A stretch of 64,000 bases of DNA, taken from Cycas panzhihuaensis (lineage: Eukaryota > Cycadophyta). Position numbers and translations under genes: made by a program. The DNA lies in contig CM041465.1 of the NCBI GenBank assembly GCA_023213395.1, positions 136,035,741 through 136,099,740 of the forward strand, in the 5' to 3' direction. Position 1 is the first letter of the stretch. Each line of letters opens with the position of its first letter. The notes below the pieces were generated by a model, which was not told the DNA's origin, searched no databases, and saw only the letters and a list, made by a program, of their open reading frames with translations. Positions 1 through 11,123 of the stretch are shown here, piece by piece.

Positions 1-1772
1 GATAAAAGGGATGGAGTCACCTCTATAATATTTTAAACCTTTAAAAATGGTAATATTATGAAGTATTAGGTATACATATACCCTCACTCAACCCCCAAAA
101 CCAAAATCTCTCACTTGTCTTTGATCTATTAGATGTATTAGGCAAGTAAGATAATAACCTTAAGTGTTGAAAGAAAGTATAGTTTCCTAATACTTATTTA
201 ATTTAGAAAAATAAATAGATAAGGCATAATAAAAAAGAATATTCTTTTTATATATTATCTTTCCTAATATAAATAGGAACTTCATGCATCTACAATTATT
301 AAAACAACAAAGTAGGTAAGCAGAAATGGTAAAATTGTATATTTAAGTAAGTAATTAAGCAAATAGAAGAGTCAAGGATTTGGCTTAACTATAAATACTC
401 CATATTTGTTTCTCTTTAGTAATTTTTCTCCTCAAAGTCATGTGATTCTTTATGTGGATATAGGTGACTTAGTCAAAATATTACATATTATAAGATGGTA
501 TCTTATTTATCTATTATAATAGCTTAGGATTAAGAGGGGGATGCGAAGATAAAGATACCAAAAGAAGACCTTCTTTTATTCATGGTAAAGGAAAGAAAGT
601 TAGACATAAGCCAAATATAAGAGGAAATCAAGAGTAGACAAGTAAAATTACAACTTAAGTAGGGTGGACCCACTCAAAATTACTCAAGAACTAAGGTTGA
701 GGTGTTTAAGTCAATGAAGGAAGGCCCTATGGCCCCTGTTAGGACATTGTGTGCCTTGTGTAGATGGATGCAAGTGAAATAATACAAAAGACGAATGTTG
801 TTTATTAATTAAAGAGGTGTTAAAAGTAAAATAAAGTGAATGCCTATTAATAATGTAATTAGAGAATAAATTAGAAAATAAATCATGCATGCTAAATAAA
901 TCAAATAAAGAGCTAACCATGAAAACCCTTTTGAAAGAGGCATATAACACATGAGAAATTTTTAAAAATTAGGATGGTTATCAAAGTAGTTATTCTCTAA
1001 AGTTATCACGATTCTATGGTCCTATTCGATAGTGAACTCCATCAAAGGTGGTGATCTCTTCTAATTCCATCCCACTAATGAATATATACAATGAACTCAA
1101 TAGATTAGAAAGGGGGGATTATTTAAGGGAAATAAATTATATGAAGTTAGACCATGCTTAGGGTGGGTATGCACACAATAAAGAAATCTAATTAATACAA
1201 AGCTTATTATCTATGGGTTTAGAGACTGATCACAACATATGTAAATCCTCTTCATGCCATAGATTCATAATATATGTATAATTTGATTTAGGCCTTGTTC
1301 CTTTCCATTCTTTTCTTTTGTGATTTAACTATATGGAAAAAAGAAAAAGGAGGAGAGATCTAGTATATGTAAACATATATCTTAGAAACTATAAATAACT
1401 AAAACACTTTTCTTTTTCTTTATTTAAAAAAGAGATAAGTGAGAGAAAATTATTTGATTTTTAAATGAATCTAGAAAAATCAACTTTTTTATTTACTTTT
1501 CTTTTAATGAAACTATGTTGAAAATGATATAAGAAGGGATGAGATTCTATTGATATAAAGCCAACACTAATTTATCACCTTTTAGCTTGTTAATTTCTCC
1601 TTCTTCACCACATAGGATAATACAATCACCTAAATTTAGTTATTAGATGCTAGTGAAATCTAGGAAAAATTTTATAGTAATTTTTCTTATTATATTAACC
1701 TATAATAGAATAAAGTTTTTGTGCTTTATAAAAAGAATAGAAATAAGCATTAACTCCATGTCCTCTCTTATG
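1..1772. other. AT-rich intergenic DNA, no gene seen
   Basis: No reading frame with a recognisable domain, no RNA gene and no clear repeat was found on either strand. The 79- and 87-residue minus-strand frames here are low-complexity and match nothing I know. The right edge is set by the target-site duplication of the Copia element that follows. Confidence 0.6.
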
Positions 1773-1777
1773 AGAAT

Positions 1778-2019
1778 TGTTAAAAATACTACCCAACTAA
1801 TGTAAATATTAAGCATAAATCTTTTATTATTTTGGGCCAACAGATGTTTATTTTTAGGTCTTATAGATCTATATATATCTGAAGATCTCCTTGTACTATA
1901 AAGCTTTTGGATCAATGTCATCGAATATTCTAAAGTAGGTTTTCCCATTGGATATCCATGCATATTTGTTTCTAAGATTAGTATATACGTTCAATATAGT
2001 TTTGCTCATGTTTTTAACA
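1778..2019 (+). repeat. 5' LTR of Copia A
   Basis: 242 bp, TG...CA ends, direct repeat of 7234-7489. It contains a TCTATATATATC stretch that could act as TATA region. Left flank is AGAAT. Confidence 0.93.
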
Positions 2020-2031
2020 TGGTATCAGAGC
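2020..2031 (+). other. Primer binding site (initiator Met-tRNA type)
   Basis: TGGTATCAGAGC directly abuts the LTR end. This is the standard plant Copia primer site, complementary to the 3' end of initiator Met-tRNA. Confidence 0.92.
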
Positions 2032-3776
2032 TTGGAGTTGTACGATGCTGCTGGGTGAGCCACATGGTGTCCTGCTATGATTGTTGGTTGTTTAGAAGGA
2101 GTTTGGTGTAGTGCAGAGTTGGTGCAGTCCATTTGATGTTTGAGAAGAGCTTGAAGGTGATTAGCCCTTGAAGTTGCTTTAGATACCCTTATGGCCTCAT
2201 CTAAAGGTACTTTTCAGTCTTTTCTTCCCTTCTCTCGCTTGATTGTCCTTGTCGTGTTGTATGCTTTCTCCTTTATATGCATATGTCTTTCTTCTTATTT
2301 GTATAATTTATAAATCCTAAAACTATTATAGATATGATGTCTTTATAGTCATTTTTCTTCAATTTTTATACCTGGCCAAACAAATCTTGGGTATCTTGAC
2401 TATAAGCATAACCCTTTATCATCTTTTGTTGTGCTCCTCCTCTTTAAGTAATCCATTACTCTTCTCCTCTATGGTTGTGTGTATATAGTCAGTTGTTTTG
2501 AGTAATTATTTGTAGTTTACCTACGCAATTTTCATCGTACTGTAGTTGACATCATCTCTGTGTTTATCCTCACAAGTTTTGCACTAGTTGGCACCCTCAT
2601 TGATTGTGTATGCACTTGTACATCACTCTGCATATCTATGTATTCACTCTCTACATATATGCGTTTGGTGTTACTATTCTTCACTCCATGTTTGGCGTAT
2701 ATACTACATGTTTGGTACTGCATATGTACATGTATATTTCTGTGTATATGCTCGCTAGTTTCACATTGGATTATCGTATGTATCTATATTGATTTTCTCT
2801 CATGTGACTATCTACATATCTATCTGTATGTTTCACATCTGATGATTGCATACACTGGATGTGCATACTATCGGCATGATTCCTCTTCTGTGTATACTTT
2901 TGTGTGATTGTTGTATATACCCTTGCATCTATCGTAATGCATATTTTCATACGTTTTTTGATGTGTATACCCAGTGCATGTCAACTGTACTTTATTTAGT
3001 TTTTGCATCATTCTTTATTTCTTTCGTGTATTTACAGTGAATTTTCACTGTCTTGAATATATTAATTATCACTTAATGTATTCGACAGCGTGTATTCACT
3101 GTGCATTCTGTGCATATACTCTAGCATTAGCACTTTACCTTTGTGTATATATTGTGCCATTTTTTATCTTCGTATTTGGGTGTATGCGTATTTATCATTT
3201 TTTGTGAACACTATTTACTGCCTGTGTTTGTTAGTACCTATCAGTATGATGATCAAGGGTGTTCTATGTTAGTTCGTGTAAGTCACCAACATCCATACAG
3301 CTATACACGGGAGTTATTTGGTATTTTTGGTGCAGTTAGGGTTTGTACAGATCACTACAAATCAAATAGACAATCCAGATTTAATGATGCATATTATGGT
3401 TCCCATGGTGAGATGCATCGTATATTGCAACCTTATACAATAGTGTATCATTACCCTTCATTGATTTTTTTAATGAAGGCTTCAAAAATCAATGGTGGTC
3501 TTAATTAATGTTTGCTTTAAGGGCTATTTATATTGAGAAGTATTCATGAATTTGAGTTGGAGTAGAGTATTTTGGCAAAATTGTTTAATATTTGGGTGAT
3601 AAGATTACATTGATTTAAAATCATTTTAATATCAGACTTGGGAGTTTTGGTTCATATGTTTCAGATTTTAAAGTGCCTGGCTTGAGTGGAGCATGAGTTA
3701 TGATTTTAAATCTAAAATTTAAGAAGGGTATTTAAGTTAGTTGGATTTCTAAGACATTTTGCTATTTAATTTAGTC
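2032..3776 (+). other. Unusually long untranslated leader of Copia A
   Basis: About 1.7 kb separate the primer site from the gag ATG at 3777, whereas many Copia elements have a short leader. From about 2540 to 3250 the sequence is a degenerate mosaic of TGTATA, GTGTATAC and CATCTATG-like words. These give long overlapping frames rich in Cys, Tyr, Ile and Leu with no domain. I read these frames as a by-product of low complexity, not as genes. Confidence 0.6.
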
Positions 3777-6700
3777 ATGGAGAATCTTGCACCATTAGTT
3801 ACGTTTAATGGAAATAATTTTAATGAGTGTAAAGTACACATGGAGCTCATTTTAATGGTAAATCAGTTATGGGGAATCACTAAGCCACCTTTGTTAAGCC
3901 TACCTTTGGATAAAAAAGATTGTGTACATGTCGAAGAGAGACAGTTTATGGTTGTTGGGTTACTTAAACTGTCTTTGGCTCCCAATCAAAGAGCTTTAGT
4001 GCACAATCTTGAAACTCCATATGAAATATGGACCAAACTGTGTGAGACTTTTGAGAAAAAGAAGACAAATTGTCAAGTTGCCCTCATGATGGAATTGTTG
4101 AGTGCAAAGGTAGAAGATGAAAACAACATTAGTGCCTTCTTAAACAAGATTATTGATTTGAGAAATAAGTTGGATGAATTGAAATTAAACTCAATAGATG
4201 ATGCTTTATTATTTGCCATTATTATGTCAAAATTACCAGTTGTATTTGCCACCTTTCAGACAGTTTATGGGAGTGATGAAGCCATGGAAGGTGAGTCTTT
4301 TGAGTCCTTAAAAAATCTAATCTTAACTGAAGATGCCAAATTGAAGCATCATGGGATGCTTGGTGGTTCAGTTTTAAATCAAGCCTTGATAATGAAGACA
4401 CAGAAGAAGGATGTATTCTATGAAAATAAGTCTACATAGAAGATTGATGAGACCTCTCATGAAAAGAAGAAGTTAGTGGGAAGGTGCAACTATTGCAAAA
4501 AACATGGTCACAGGTAAAGAAATTGTTGGATCAAGAAACGGGACAAGCGCAAGGTAAGTTGAGATGACAAGGGAAAAAGTGTTACAGCACATTGTATTTG
4601 GGCATCAACAATGTCATTTGAAAAGAAAGATTATTAGATCCTAGACTCAGGTACTAAAAAATATATCACTTATCAAAAACATTTTTTTGATGCCTTAAAT
4701 ATAGGTTCTATTGGTGCTAATATGATTCTTGGAGATGCGAGTGTTTTGCCCGTAGAAGGTATTGGAACTGTTTCACTTGCAGGTGGAAAATTTGATGGTG
4801 TTTATTACGTGCCTCAAATGAACCTAATTCTTCTCTCATCCTAGGAAATTTGCAAGTAAGGTATAAAAATAGAGCTCTACAATGATAAATGTTTAATTAA
4901 AGATCCAAAGAAATACTTCTCTATTGTTGCTACTAGGAAAGTATGGGATAACTTTTGGGTGTTTAAGTCTTTTAAAACCTAGCAGGATTCTTATATTTTC
5001 ATTTCCAGTGCTGATGATATGAGTAAGTTATGGCATGAAAGATTGGGTCATCTTAACTATGGTAGCATCAATTTAATGAATCGATTGGAGATGGTAATTG
5101 GTTTACCTCAAATTCAATGTCCAAAGGGTGCTTGTGAAGGATGTATGTATGCAAAACATCATCATTATCCTTTTGCTAGAGATAATGCATGGAGGGCAAA
5201 AGAGAAACTTGAACTTGTCCATACTGATCTAATGGATCCATTGTCAAATCTTTCTATTTCTGGAGGTCGCTATATACTTGTGTTTGTGGATGATTTCAGC
5301 AGAAAAACCTGGGTTTTCTTTTTAAAGAATAAGTCTGATGTATTTGATAGATTTTATGAATGGAAAACTTGTGTTAAAAATGAATGTGGTATGAAGATTA
5401 AGAAATTAAGAAGTAATAATGGAAAGGAGTATAATAATAATGCCTTTCATCAACTCCATCTTGCCAATGGTATTAAGTAGGAATTTACTGTTCCATATAC
5501 CCCACAGTAAAATGGTATAGCAGAAAGAAAAAACCATACTATAATGGAAATGGTGAGGTGCATGGTACATGGTAAGAGTTTGCCTCCCAAGTTTTGGGCA
5601 GAAGCTATGGCGACAGTAGTTTATATTTTGAATAGGGTACCTGCTTTTGTTGTTCGTGGCATTACCCCTGAAGAATATTAGACTGGCTGGAAACCTTCCA
5701 TTAATTATTTTAAGGTGTTTTGGTGCATTACCTATGTACACATCCCAAATAAACATTGAACCTAGTTAGCTGCAAGTGGGTCTAACAAGATAAAGTATCA
5801 CTCCAATAGTGAAGTAGACAAGTATAAAGCTAGACTTGTAGCTCAAGGTTTTAAACAAAAAGAAGGAATCAATTATGAAGAGACTTTTGTATTGGTCTCT
5901 AAGATTTCAATGGTCTGATTGATCATTGCTTTAGTAGCTACTTTTGGTTAGGTGTTACATCACATGGATATAAAGTCTGCTTTTCTTCATGGAGATTTGA
6001 AGGAGGAGATTTACATGGCCCAACCTCTAGGTTTCATGAAGAAAAGACAAGAGCATTTAGTGTGTTGATTGAAGAGATCTCTTTATGGCCTAAAACAAGC
6101 ACTATGTGCTTGGTATAAGAAGATTGATGCTAGATTAAAGGATGATGGTTTTATGACAATACATTTTGAACCAAGTCTTTATATTAGAAAGAAAGGATCT
6201 TCAATTGTTCTTGTTATTTTGTATGTGGATGACCTTATTATTACAGGTAATAGTAATAGGACAATTGCAAATACAAAGACCTTTTTAGGTTATAACTTTG
6301 ATATGATAGATCTTGGTCCTCTCCATCACTTTTTAAGCATCAAGATTAGGCAAATGAAAGATCGTATCATGATGTTGCAGACAAGGTATACCTAATCCCT
6401 ACTTGAGAAATTTAGAATGAAGGATTACAAACTGGCTAAAATACCATGTACGAAAGGCACACAACTTGAGAAGAATATGGATAAACCAGCTGTAGATGGG
6501 ATATTATATCGGTAATTAGTAGGGAGTTTGATTTATCTAACTCATACTAGACCTGATATTGCCTATGATGTTGGATTAGTGTCTTCTTTTATGTGAAATC
6601 CCCAAGATCCATATTTGAATGCAACGAAGAGGATTTTGAAGTATATTAAGGGTACACTTAATCTGAGTCTTGAATACCTTCATGGTAGTAAGGCAAAATT

Positions 6701-7178
6701 GTATGGGTATATAAATGTTGATTGCGATAGAGATGTTGAAGACCAAAAATCAACTGCAGGGTATATTTTTGGCATAGGAAATGGGTTTGTCTCTTGGCAA
6801 TCCAAAAAGTAATCTACTATGGCCTTGTCTTCCATAGAAGCAGAGTATTAAAGTTTAAGTGTTGATGCAAGGGAATCTATATGGTTACAGGGACTTTTGG
6901 AGACACTTGGCATATCATCTAGCACTCCAATTATTAATTGTGATAATCGAAATACTATTCAACTTTCAAAGAATGTAAAGTTTCATGCACGTATGAAGCA
7001 CATCGAAATCCATCACCACTACATCTATGAGTTGATCAAATCAAGAAAGATGTAGGTTGAATATTATCCAAGTGAGGAGCAGTTTGCCAATATGTTCACC
7101 AAGGCTCTTACTGAAGATCAGTTTTTGAAGATTCATGTACATTTGGGACTTAGTCTTGAAGGAGAATCTATTTTTTAA
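3777..7178 (+). pseudogene. Decayed Copia gag-pol polyprotein
   Basis: All recognisable pieces lie in one frame, 1,134 codons from ATG 3777 to TAA 7176-7178. Gag begins MENLAPLVTFNGNNF and covers 3777 to about 4440. A CX2CX4HX4C zinc knuckle follows at 4485-4526, with a stop inside it. The protease motif ILDSG is preceded by TAG at 4635, where relatives have Trp. The pre-integrase domain starts LWHERLGHLNY near 5025, and the integrase core reaches NGIAERK near 5512. RT has an intact YVDD near 6222, and RNase H has LSSIEAEY near 6824. The polyprotein is some 200 codons shorter than usual because the integrase-RT linker is deleted near 5756-5775. Nearly all stops sit at expected Gln, Trp or Arg codons. 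The integrase motif LRSDN reads LRSNN, so a catalytic Asp is lost. Confidence 0.93.
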
Positions 7179-7221
7179 TACAAAAGTTAGACACTTCATT
7201 ATTTTGAAGACCAATATTTAC

Positions 7222-7233
7222 ATTAAGGGGGGA
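7222..7233 (+). other. Polypurine tract of Copia A
   Basis: ATTAAGGGGGGA lies immediately 5' of the 3' LTR, in the position and composition expected for the plus-strand primer. Confidence 0.85.
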
Positions 7234-7489
7234 TGTTGAAAATACTACCCGACTAATGTAAATATTAAGCATAAATCTTTTATTATTTTAGTCTGACGGA
7301 TGTTTATTTTTAGGTCTTACAGATCTATATATATATATATATATATATCAGAAGATCTCCTTGTACTCTAAATCTTTTGGATCAATATAATCGAATATTC
7401 TAAGGTGGGTTTTCCTACTGGATATATGCGCGTATTCGTTTCTGAGATTGGTGTGCACGTTTGATCTAGTTTTGCTCCCATTTTTAACA
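7234..7489 (+). repeat. 3' LTR of Copia A
   Basis: 256 bp, TGTT...AACA, paired with 1778-2019. It differs mainly by transitions and by a longer (AT)n run near 7325-7348. Right flank AGAAT completes the target duplication. Confidence 0.93.
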
Positions 7490-7716
7490 AGAATTTATAA
7501 TCAATTTAGATTGACAAGAGGAGGGTGGGCATTAAATTTTCATTAATTTATATGTGGTTTTGATTTTAAAAAGGGATAAGTATATACCATTTTATTTTTA
7601 TAATGGTGTTTCTTATGCTATTTTATTTTTTATAATAGTACATTATATACTATCATAATTTTTACAAATGGTATATAATGTATTATTATATTTTTTATAA
7701 CAATATATAATGTATT

Positions 7717-8016
7717 TGTTAGCATTAAAAATGTAATCTATAACAAAACATCTAATAGTGAGTAATGATAGAATAATAAAATACAAAAGAAATGAAGTAT
7801 ATACATAATAAATATCTTATGTGGAGAATTGACTAAAACTCAATTAGAGAGAATGAAAAGTGCATATACATGCTTACCATTAATGAGAGAATCTCATTAG
7901 TTGACTTAGAGGTGATACACATCTCTAGTTGGTCCACAACCTCTAATATAAAAATACAAATGAATAAAGAGAGTTTATATAAGGTTAATGTATGTAATTA
8001 GGTATTACAATTAAAA
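7717..8016 (-). repeat. LTR of element B, left copy (3' LTR in element sense)
   Basis: Begins TGTTAGCATT and aligns end to end with 10811-11118. Flanked on the left by GTATT. Confidence 0.85.
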
Positions 8017-9833
8017 TTCCTCTCTATAATAGTCAATTATATAAAAGATTATCACATCAAATAATAAGCTTGAGTCTTCAAAAATACGTTAAATCAAATG
8101 TTATTGTATATGAATAAAACGTTGTCGATGTCCATATGAAGTAGAGTCCATCTACTATAATGCATGAGTCCTCAATTGCTGCAACTGCCAGTTGAGTTGG
8201 AACTCCTTTTGTGTACATGGATCAATCAAAGCTAGTAAGAGTAGCTGTAAAAAGTCCTACCCCTTGTTCATATAGAAGTACAAGTAGAAAAATATATACA
8301 TAACACATGGTAGGTACGAGAATCTTTTAAAAGTATGTCCTACCTCTTGTTAAATGGGACTATCACTTCTTCGGCATTTAATAGTTGGAAATACAATAGG
8401 CTCTATGGCCACAAATTTGCCACATGGGTTAAAAAATGCCTCTTTGGATTATAAAACTTGCCATCATGGGTAAAGTAACTAGCAATAGATATTTTTACAT
8501 AACTTAAAAATGATAGATGTGACTCGAATATAGCATACATATCTCTCTCATCTAATAAAGTATAAAATGAACTCAATGGGTTCTTTAAGAGCCAAAACAT
8601 TAAGACCATGGTATACGTTATCCCTCGTATTTGGGGTACACCATATCATAGAGCCTTGAAAATGTAATATGTCCTTGAAGAAGCTAAGAAAAACTAAAGA
8701 AAAATATAAATATGTGATTTTGAATTGAAATTTTTTTATAGAAACAGCTCCAAAAGATGTCAAATGAAAGGCCTCTCTGTTATGAACCTAATGCAATAAA
8801 CAAGACTAAAAATGGAGGCATGTAGCTCAAGATATTAATAAAAACATGATAAGTAGTCTAAAAAATGATGAAACTAAGGATTAAGCCCCTTTCACTACTG
8901 GCGGTTGGTCATGTGTAAATATTATGTGAACTAGTAGTTGATGGATTAGGGGCTAGACATAACCAAAAGTGTTATTTAATATAATTAAAATTTATTTTTT
9001 AAATGCAATAAAATATTAATCAGTTTAATAACTAAGTCACCACATCTTCCAATTAAAAATACATGCCAAATAAAATATATCATTGAAAATATTATAAACC
9101 CTAAATTTTTAAGGTTATTTCATATTTTCGAGTCACCATCGGAATATGCAGGTCGCCATTGATAGCAACTGCCACCATTGATGAAGTGAAGGGGGTGACA
9201 TAGATCATTCATCCTACACCTTCTTATACATCTCGGGGTAGTACATCAAATTCACCATAGTGTTTACAAGTTTAACAGTGATCGTTCCCACTACAATCTA
9301 ACATGCTTTCCAAATTTAGCACCTAAGTTACATAATTAATTTTGCTAGAAATATAATGCAAGTAGTGATAACCATCTTCATATAGACATCCAATGTACTG
9401 AAAAATTAGGTGCATACCATGCTTCCTAAACATGTTGGTAATTACTCCTTTTCAGGGGGGGAAGACAAAGGGGAAGCTAATCTTGAATCGACTAGCTTCC
9501 CCATGTATGGTATTCTCTTGGGACCTAAACATATCACCATTCTTACCTAGAAATGAGTCAAACTTGATCTTCTTGTAGGAATGTCTAAACGAATCCATGT
9601 AAAAAAATTAGGAGGTCACTAAGCCCAAATGACCATGAGGAAACTCATAACAGAGCCAACTTAGAGGACACATAGAGCAATAGAGAATAAACCTACCCGA
9701 CCTTCTTTGTGGGTAGAAGCCCTCACTGAGCTTAAATCTAAAATATGACCTAATAACACGAAAATCATAAGAAATGCCAAGGAATCATTAAGGAAACCCC
9801 TTTAATGAGAGGAACATGGAACATTACTTTTTA
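8017..9833 (-). other. Interior of element B, no recognised gene
   Basis: Read on both strands. The minus strand has frames of 60-70 codons at 8403-8609 and 8548-8763. A short frame of about 50 codons runs from about 9600 down to 9450. None shows a domain I know. They may be further pieces of captured host genes or noncoding DNA. Confidence 0.5.
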
Positions 9834-10043
9834 GCCACTAAGCATAACATAATTAGTTCCATCAAGAATAGAATTAGACACATATGCTACTTTAGCACTG
9901 GTAGGGGGAGGAGATTTAATCATGAATTCTAACATTTGTGTTGTAGTAACAATAGGTTTTCCAAGGAGATTGCACTTATAAATCATCATTTCTGAGCCAA
10001 AAAATATATTTTCAACTAGAATCTACATATTAAGGTCTCCATG
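9834..10043 (-). pseudogene. Captured fragment of a plant cytosolic-type pyruvate kinase gene
   Basis: The minus strand encodes about 70 codons that follow pyruvate kinase across the active-site region. It begins HGDL (RGDLG in the enzyme) and runs through MMIYKCNLLGKP, QMLEFMIKSP and ILDGTNYVMLSG. It ends at TAA, where the enzyme continues GE(S/T)A. The enzyme transfers phosphate from phosphoenolpyruvate to ADP in glycolysis. This piece is far too short to be active (the full protein is about 500 residues). It has one internal stop (TAG, 10024-10022), and the Arg and Gly of RGDLG and the Arg of PTRAE are changed. Because it lies inside an LTR element, I infer transduplication of a host exon. 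I did not see the neighbouring exons. Confidence 0.85.
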
Positions 10044-10797
10044 AGTAATGTTATAGAGAAGCTATGAGTGAGCCTAGAAAACATCATCCACCATATTCTA
10101 AAAGCTCTTTATATATAGTCTTTCTCTCTACAGATCTGACAACTGGCTGCTCACCAATAAAGAGATTTGGCAGAACCCTTATTTTCTTTTTTTTTTTAGG
10201 AAAATACATAAGAACATAGGGCAAATTTTGAAGGCCATGAATACAAAATTTTTGAATTTTATTTTCTTCAATATAGTAAGTCATAAAGAGAGTATATATT
10301 AGCAGAAATATATAGGATCTTCATTCACTTATAAGTATGTAAAACCTTTCAAAATGAAGTCACTCATGTCCAAGAAAGACTCTCTCAAGTTTTATCAATG
10401 ATCTTGTTACATTCTTGTCTATTGACATGTAAAGAAGATAGTCATCTAGTAATTGGAATCTGTACAAGGAATTTTCATGGACTTTCACCTGCATATAATA
10501 TTATTATGGTGTCACATACATAGGAGATGTCCACTTGAGCAACTTTAACAAGCTTTAAACAACTATAAAAAACTTCAAAATGGGCTTGAAAGCAACCTCA
10601 CATTAACATCAAAATAGCCCCTCAAAATTTGATAACAATCCTATAAGAAAATATGTGTAAGATATAACTTAAAATAATCTTCAACTCACTAAGTCATAAA
10701 GCAGACACATCAAAAAAAAAATTACAAGGCTTAAAAGATCAAAACAAGGATAACATGTACCAGGGTTTGCAATGATGTCCTTAAGGATTAAATCTTG
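10044..10797 (-). other. Interior of element B between primer site and the pyruvate kinase piece
   Basis: It contains a minus-strand 66-codon frame (10284-10084) with no known domain. A TATATGCAG/GTGAAAG sequence near 10,500 (-) resembles a 3' splice site. This would fit a captured genomic segment with introns, but I cannot prove it. Confidence 0.35.
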
Positions 10798-10810
10798 GGT
10801 TATGGTACCA

Positions 10811-11118
10811 TATTAGAATTGAAAATGCAATCTATAATAAAACATCTAATGGTAAGTAAATAATGAAATAATAAAGTATAAGAGAAATGAAGTATGTACA
10901 CAATGAATACTTTATGTGGAGAATTTGCCAAAATTTAATTAAAAAGAATGAAAAGTACATACTTATAATACATACTCACCATTAGTGAGAGAACCCCATT
11001 AGTCAACTTAGAGGTGGCACACATCTCTAGGTGGCCCACAACTTCTAATATAAATATACAAATAAACAGAAAGAGTTTGCATAGGGTTATAATATATAAT
11101 TAAGTATTACTCCCAACA
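10811..11118 (-). repeat. LTR of element B, right copy (5' LTR in element sense)
   Basis: Starts TATTAGAATT (first dinucleotide TG decayed to TA), ends CCCAACA and is followed by the target duplication GTATT. The primer site lies just inside at 10798-10810. Confidence 0.85.
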
Positions 11119-11123
11119 GTATT

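Larger units (their letters stand above)
1778..7489 (+). mobile_element. Complete but dead Ty1/Copia retrotransposon (Copia A)
   Basis: The element has every structural landmark. The 5' LTR (1778-2019) and 3' LTR (7234-7489) begin TGTT and end AACA. The 5-bp target duplication AGAAT lies at 1773-1777 and 7490-7494. The primer site TGGTATCAGAGC follows the 5' LTR directly, and a purine tract precedes the 3' LTR. Domain order gag, protease, integrase, RT, RNase H defines Copia. By-hand alignment gives roughly 14 percent difference between the LTRs, apart from an AT-dinucleotide expansion in the 3' copy, so insertion is old. The coding frame has about 20 stops and an internal deletion, so it cannot move by itself. 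Confidence 0.95.
7717..11118 (-). mobile_element. Non-autonomous LTR retrotransposon carrying a host gene fragment (element B)
   Basis: Two direct repeats, 7717-8016 and 10811-11118, bound a 2.8-kb interior. The 5-bp target duplication GTATT is present at 7712-7716 and 11119-11123. The primer site reads on the minus strand: bases 10798-10810 are a degraded complement of TGGTATCAGAGCC next to the right LTR, so transcription would run right to left. I find no gag, protease, integrase or RT. The one identifiable coding piece is a pyruvate kinase segment at 9834-10043 (-). The rest of the interior shows short minus-strand frames I cannot name, for example 8403-8609 and 10084-10284. Mobilisation would have needed proteins from another element. 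Confidence 0.85.

Noticed and set aside
2560-3508. Overlapping plus-strand frames of 60-121 codons, Cys/Tyr/Leu rich, as a membrane protein gene
   Set aside because: They overlap in all three frames in a low-complexity leader between primer site and gag, with no domain and no codon preference.
3777-7178. TAA/TAG reassigned to glutamine (alternative genetic code)
   Set aside because: Many stops do fall at Gln positions, but others fall at Trp (TAG) and Arg (TGA), frameshifts are common in neighbouring elements, and the host MYB gene reads cleanly in the standard code. Deamination explains all of it.
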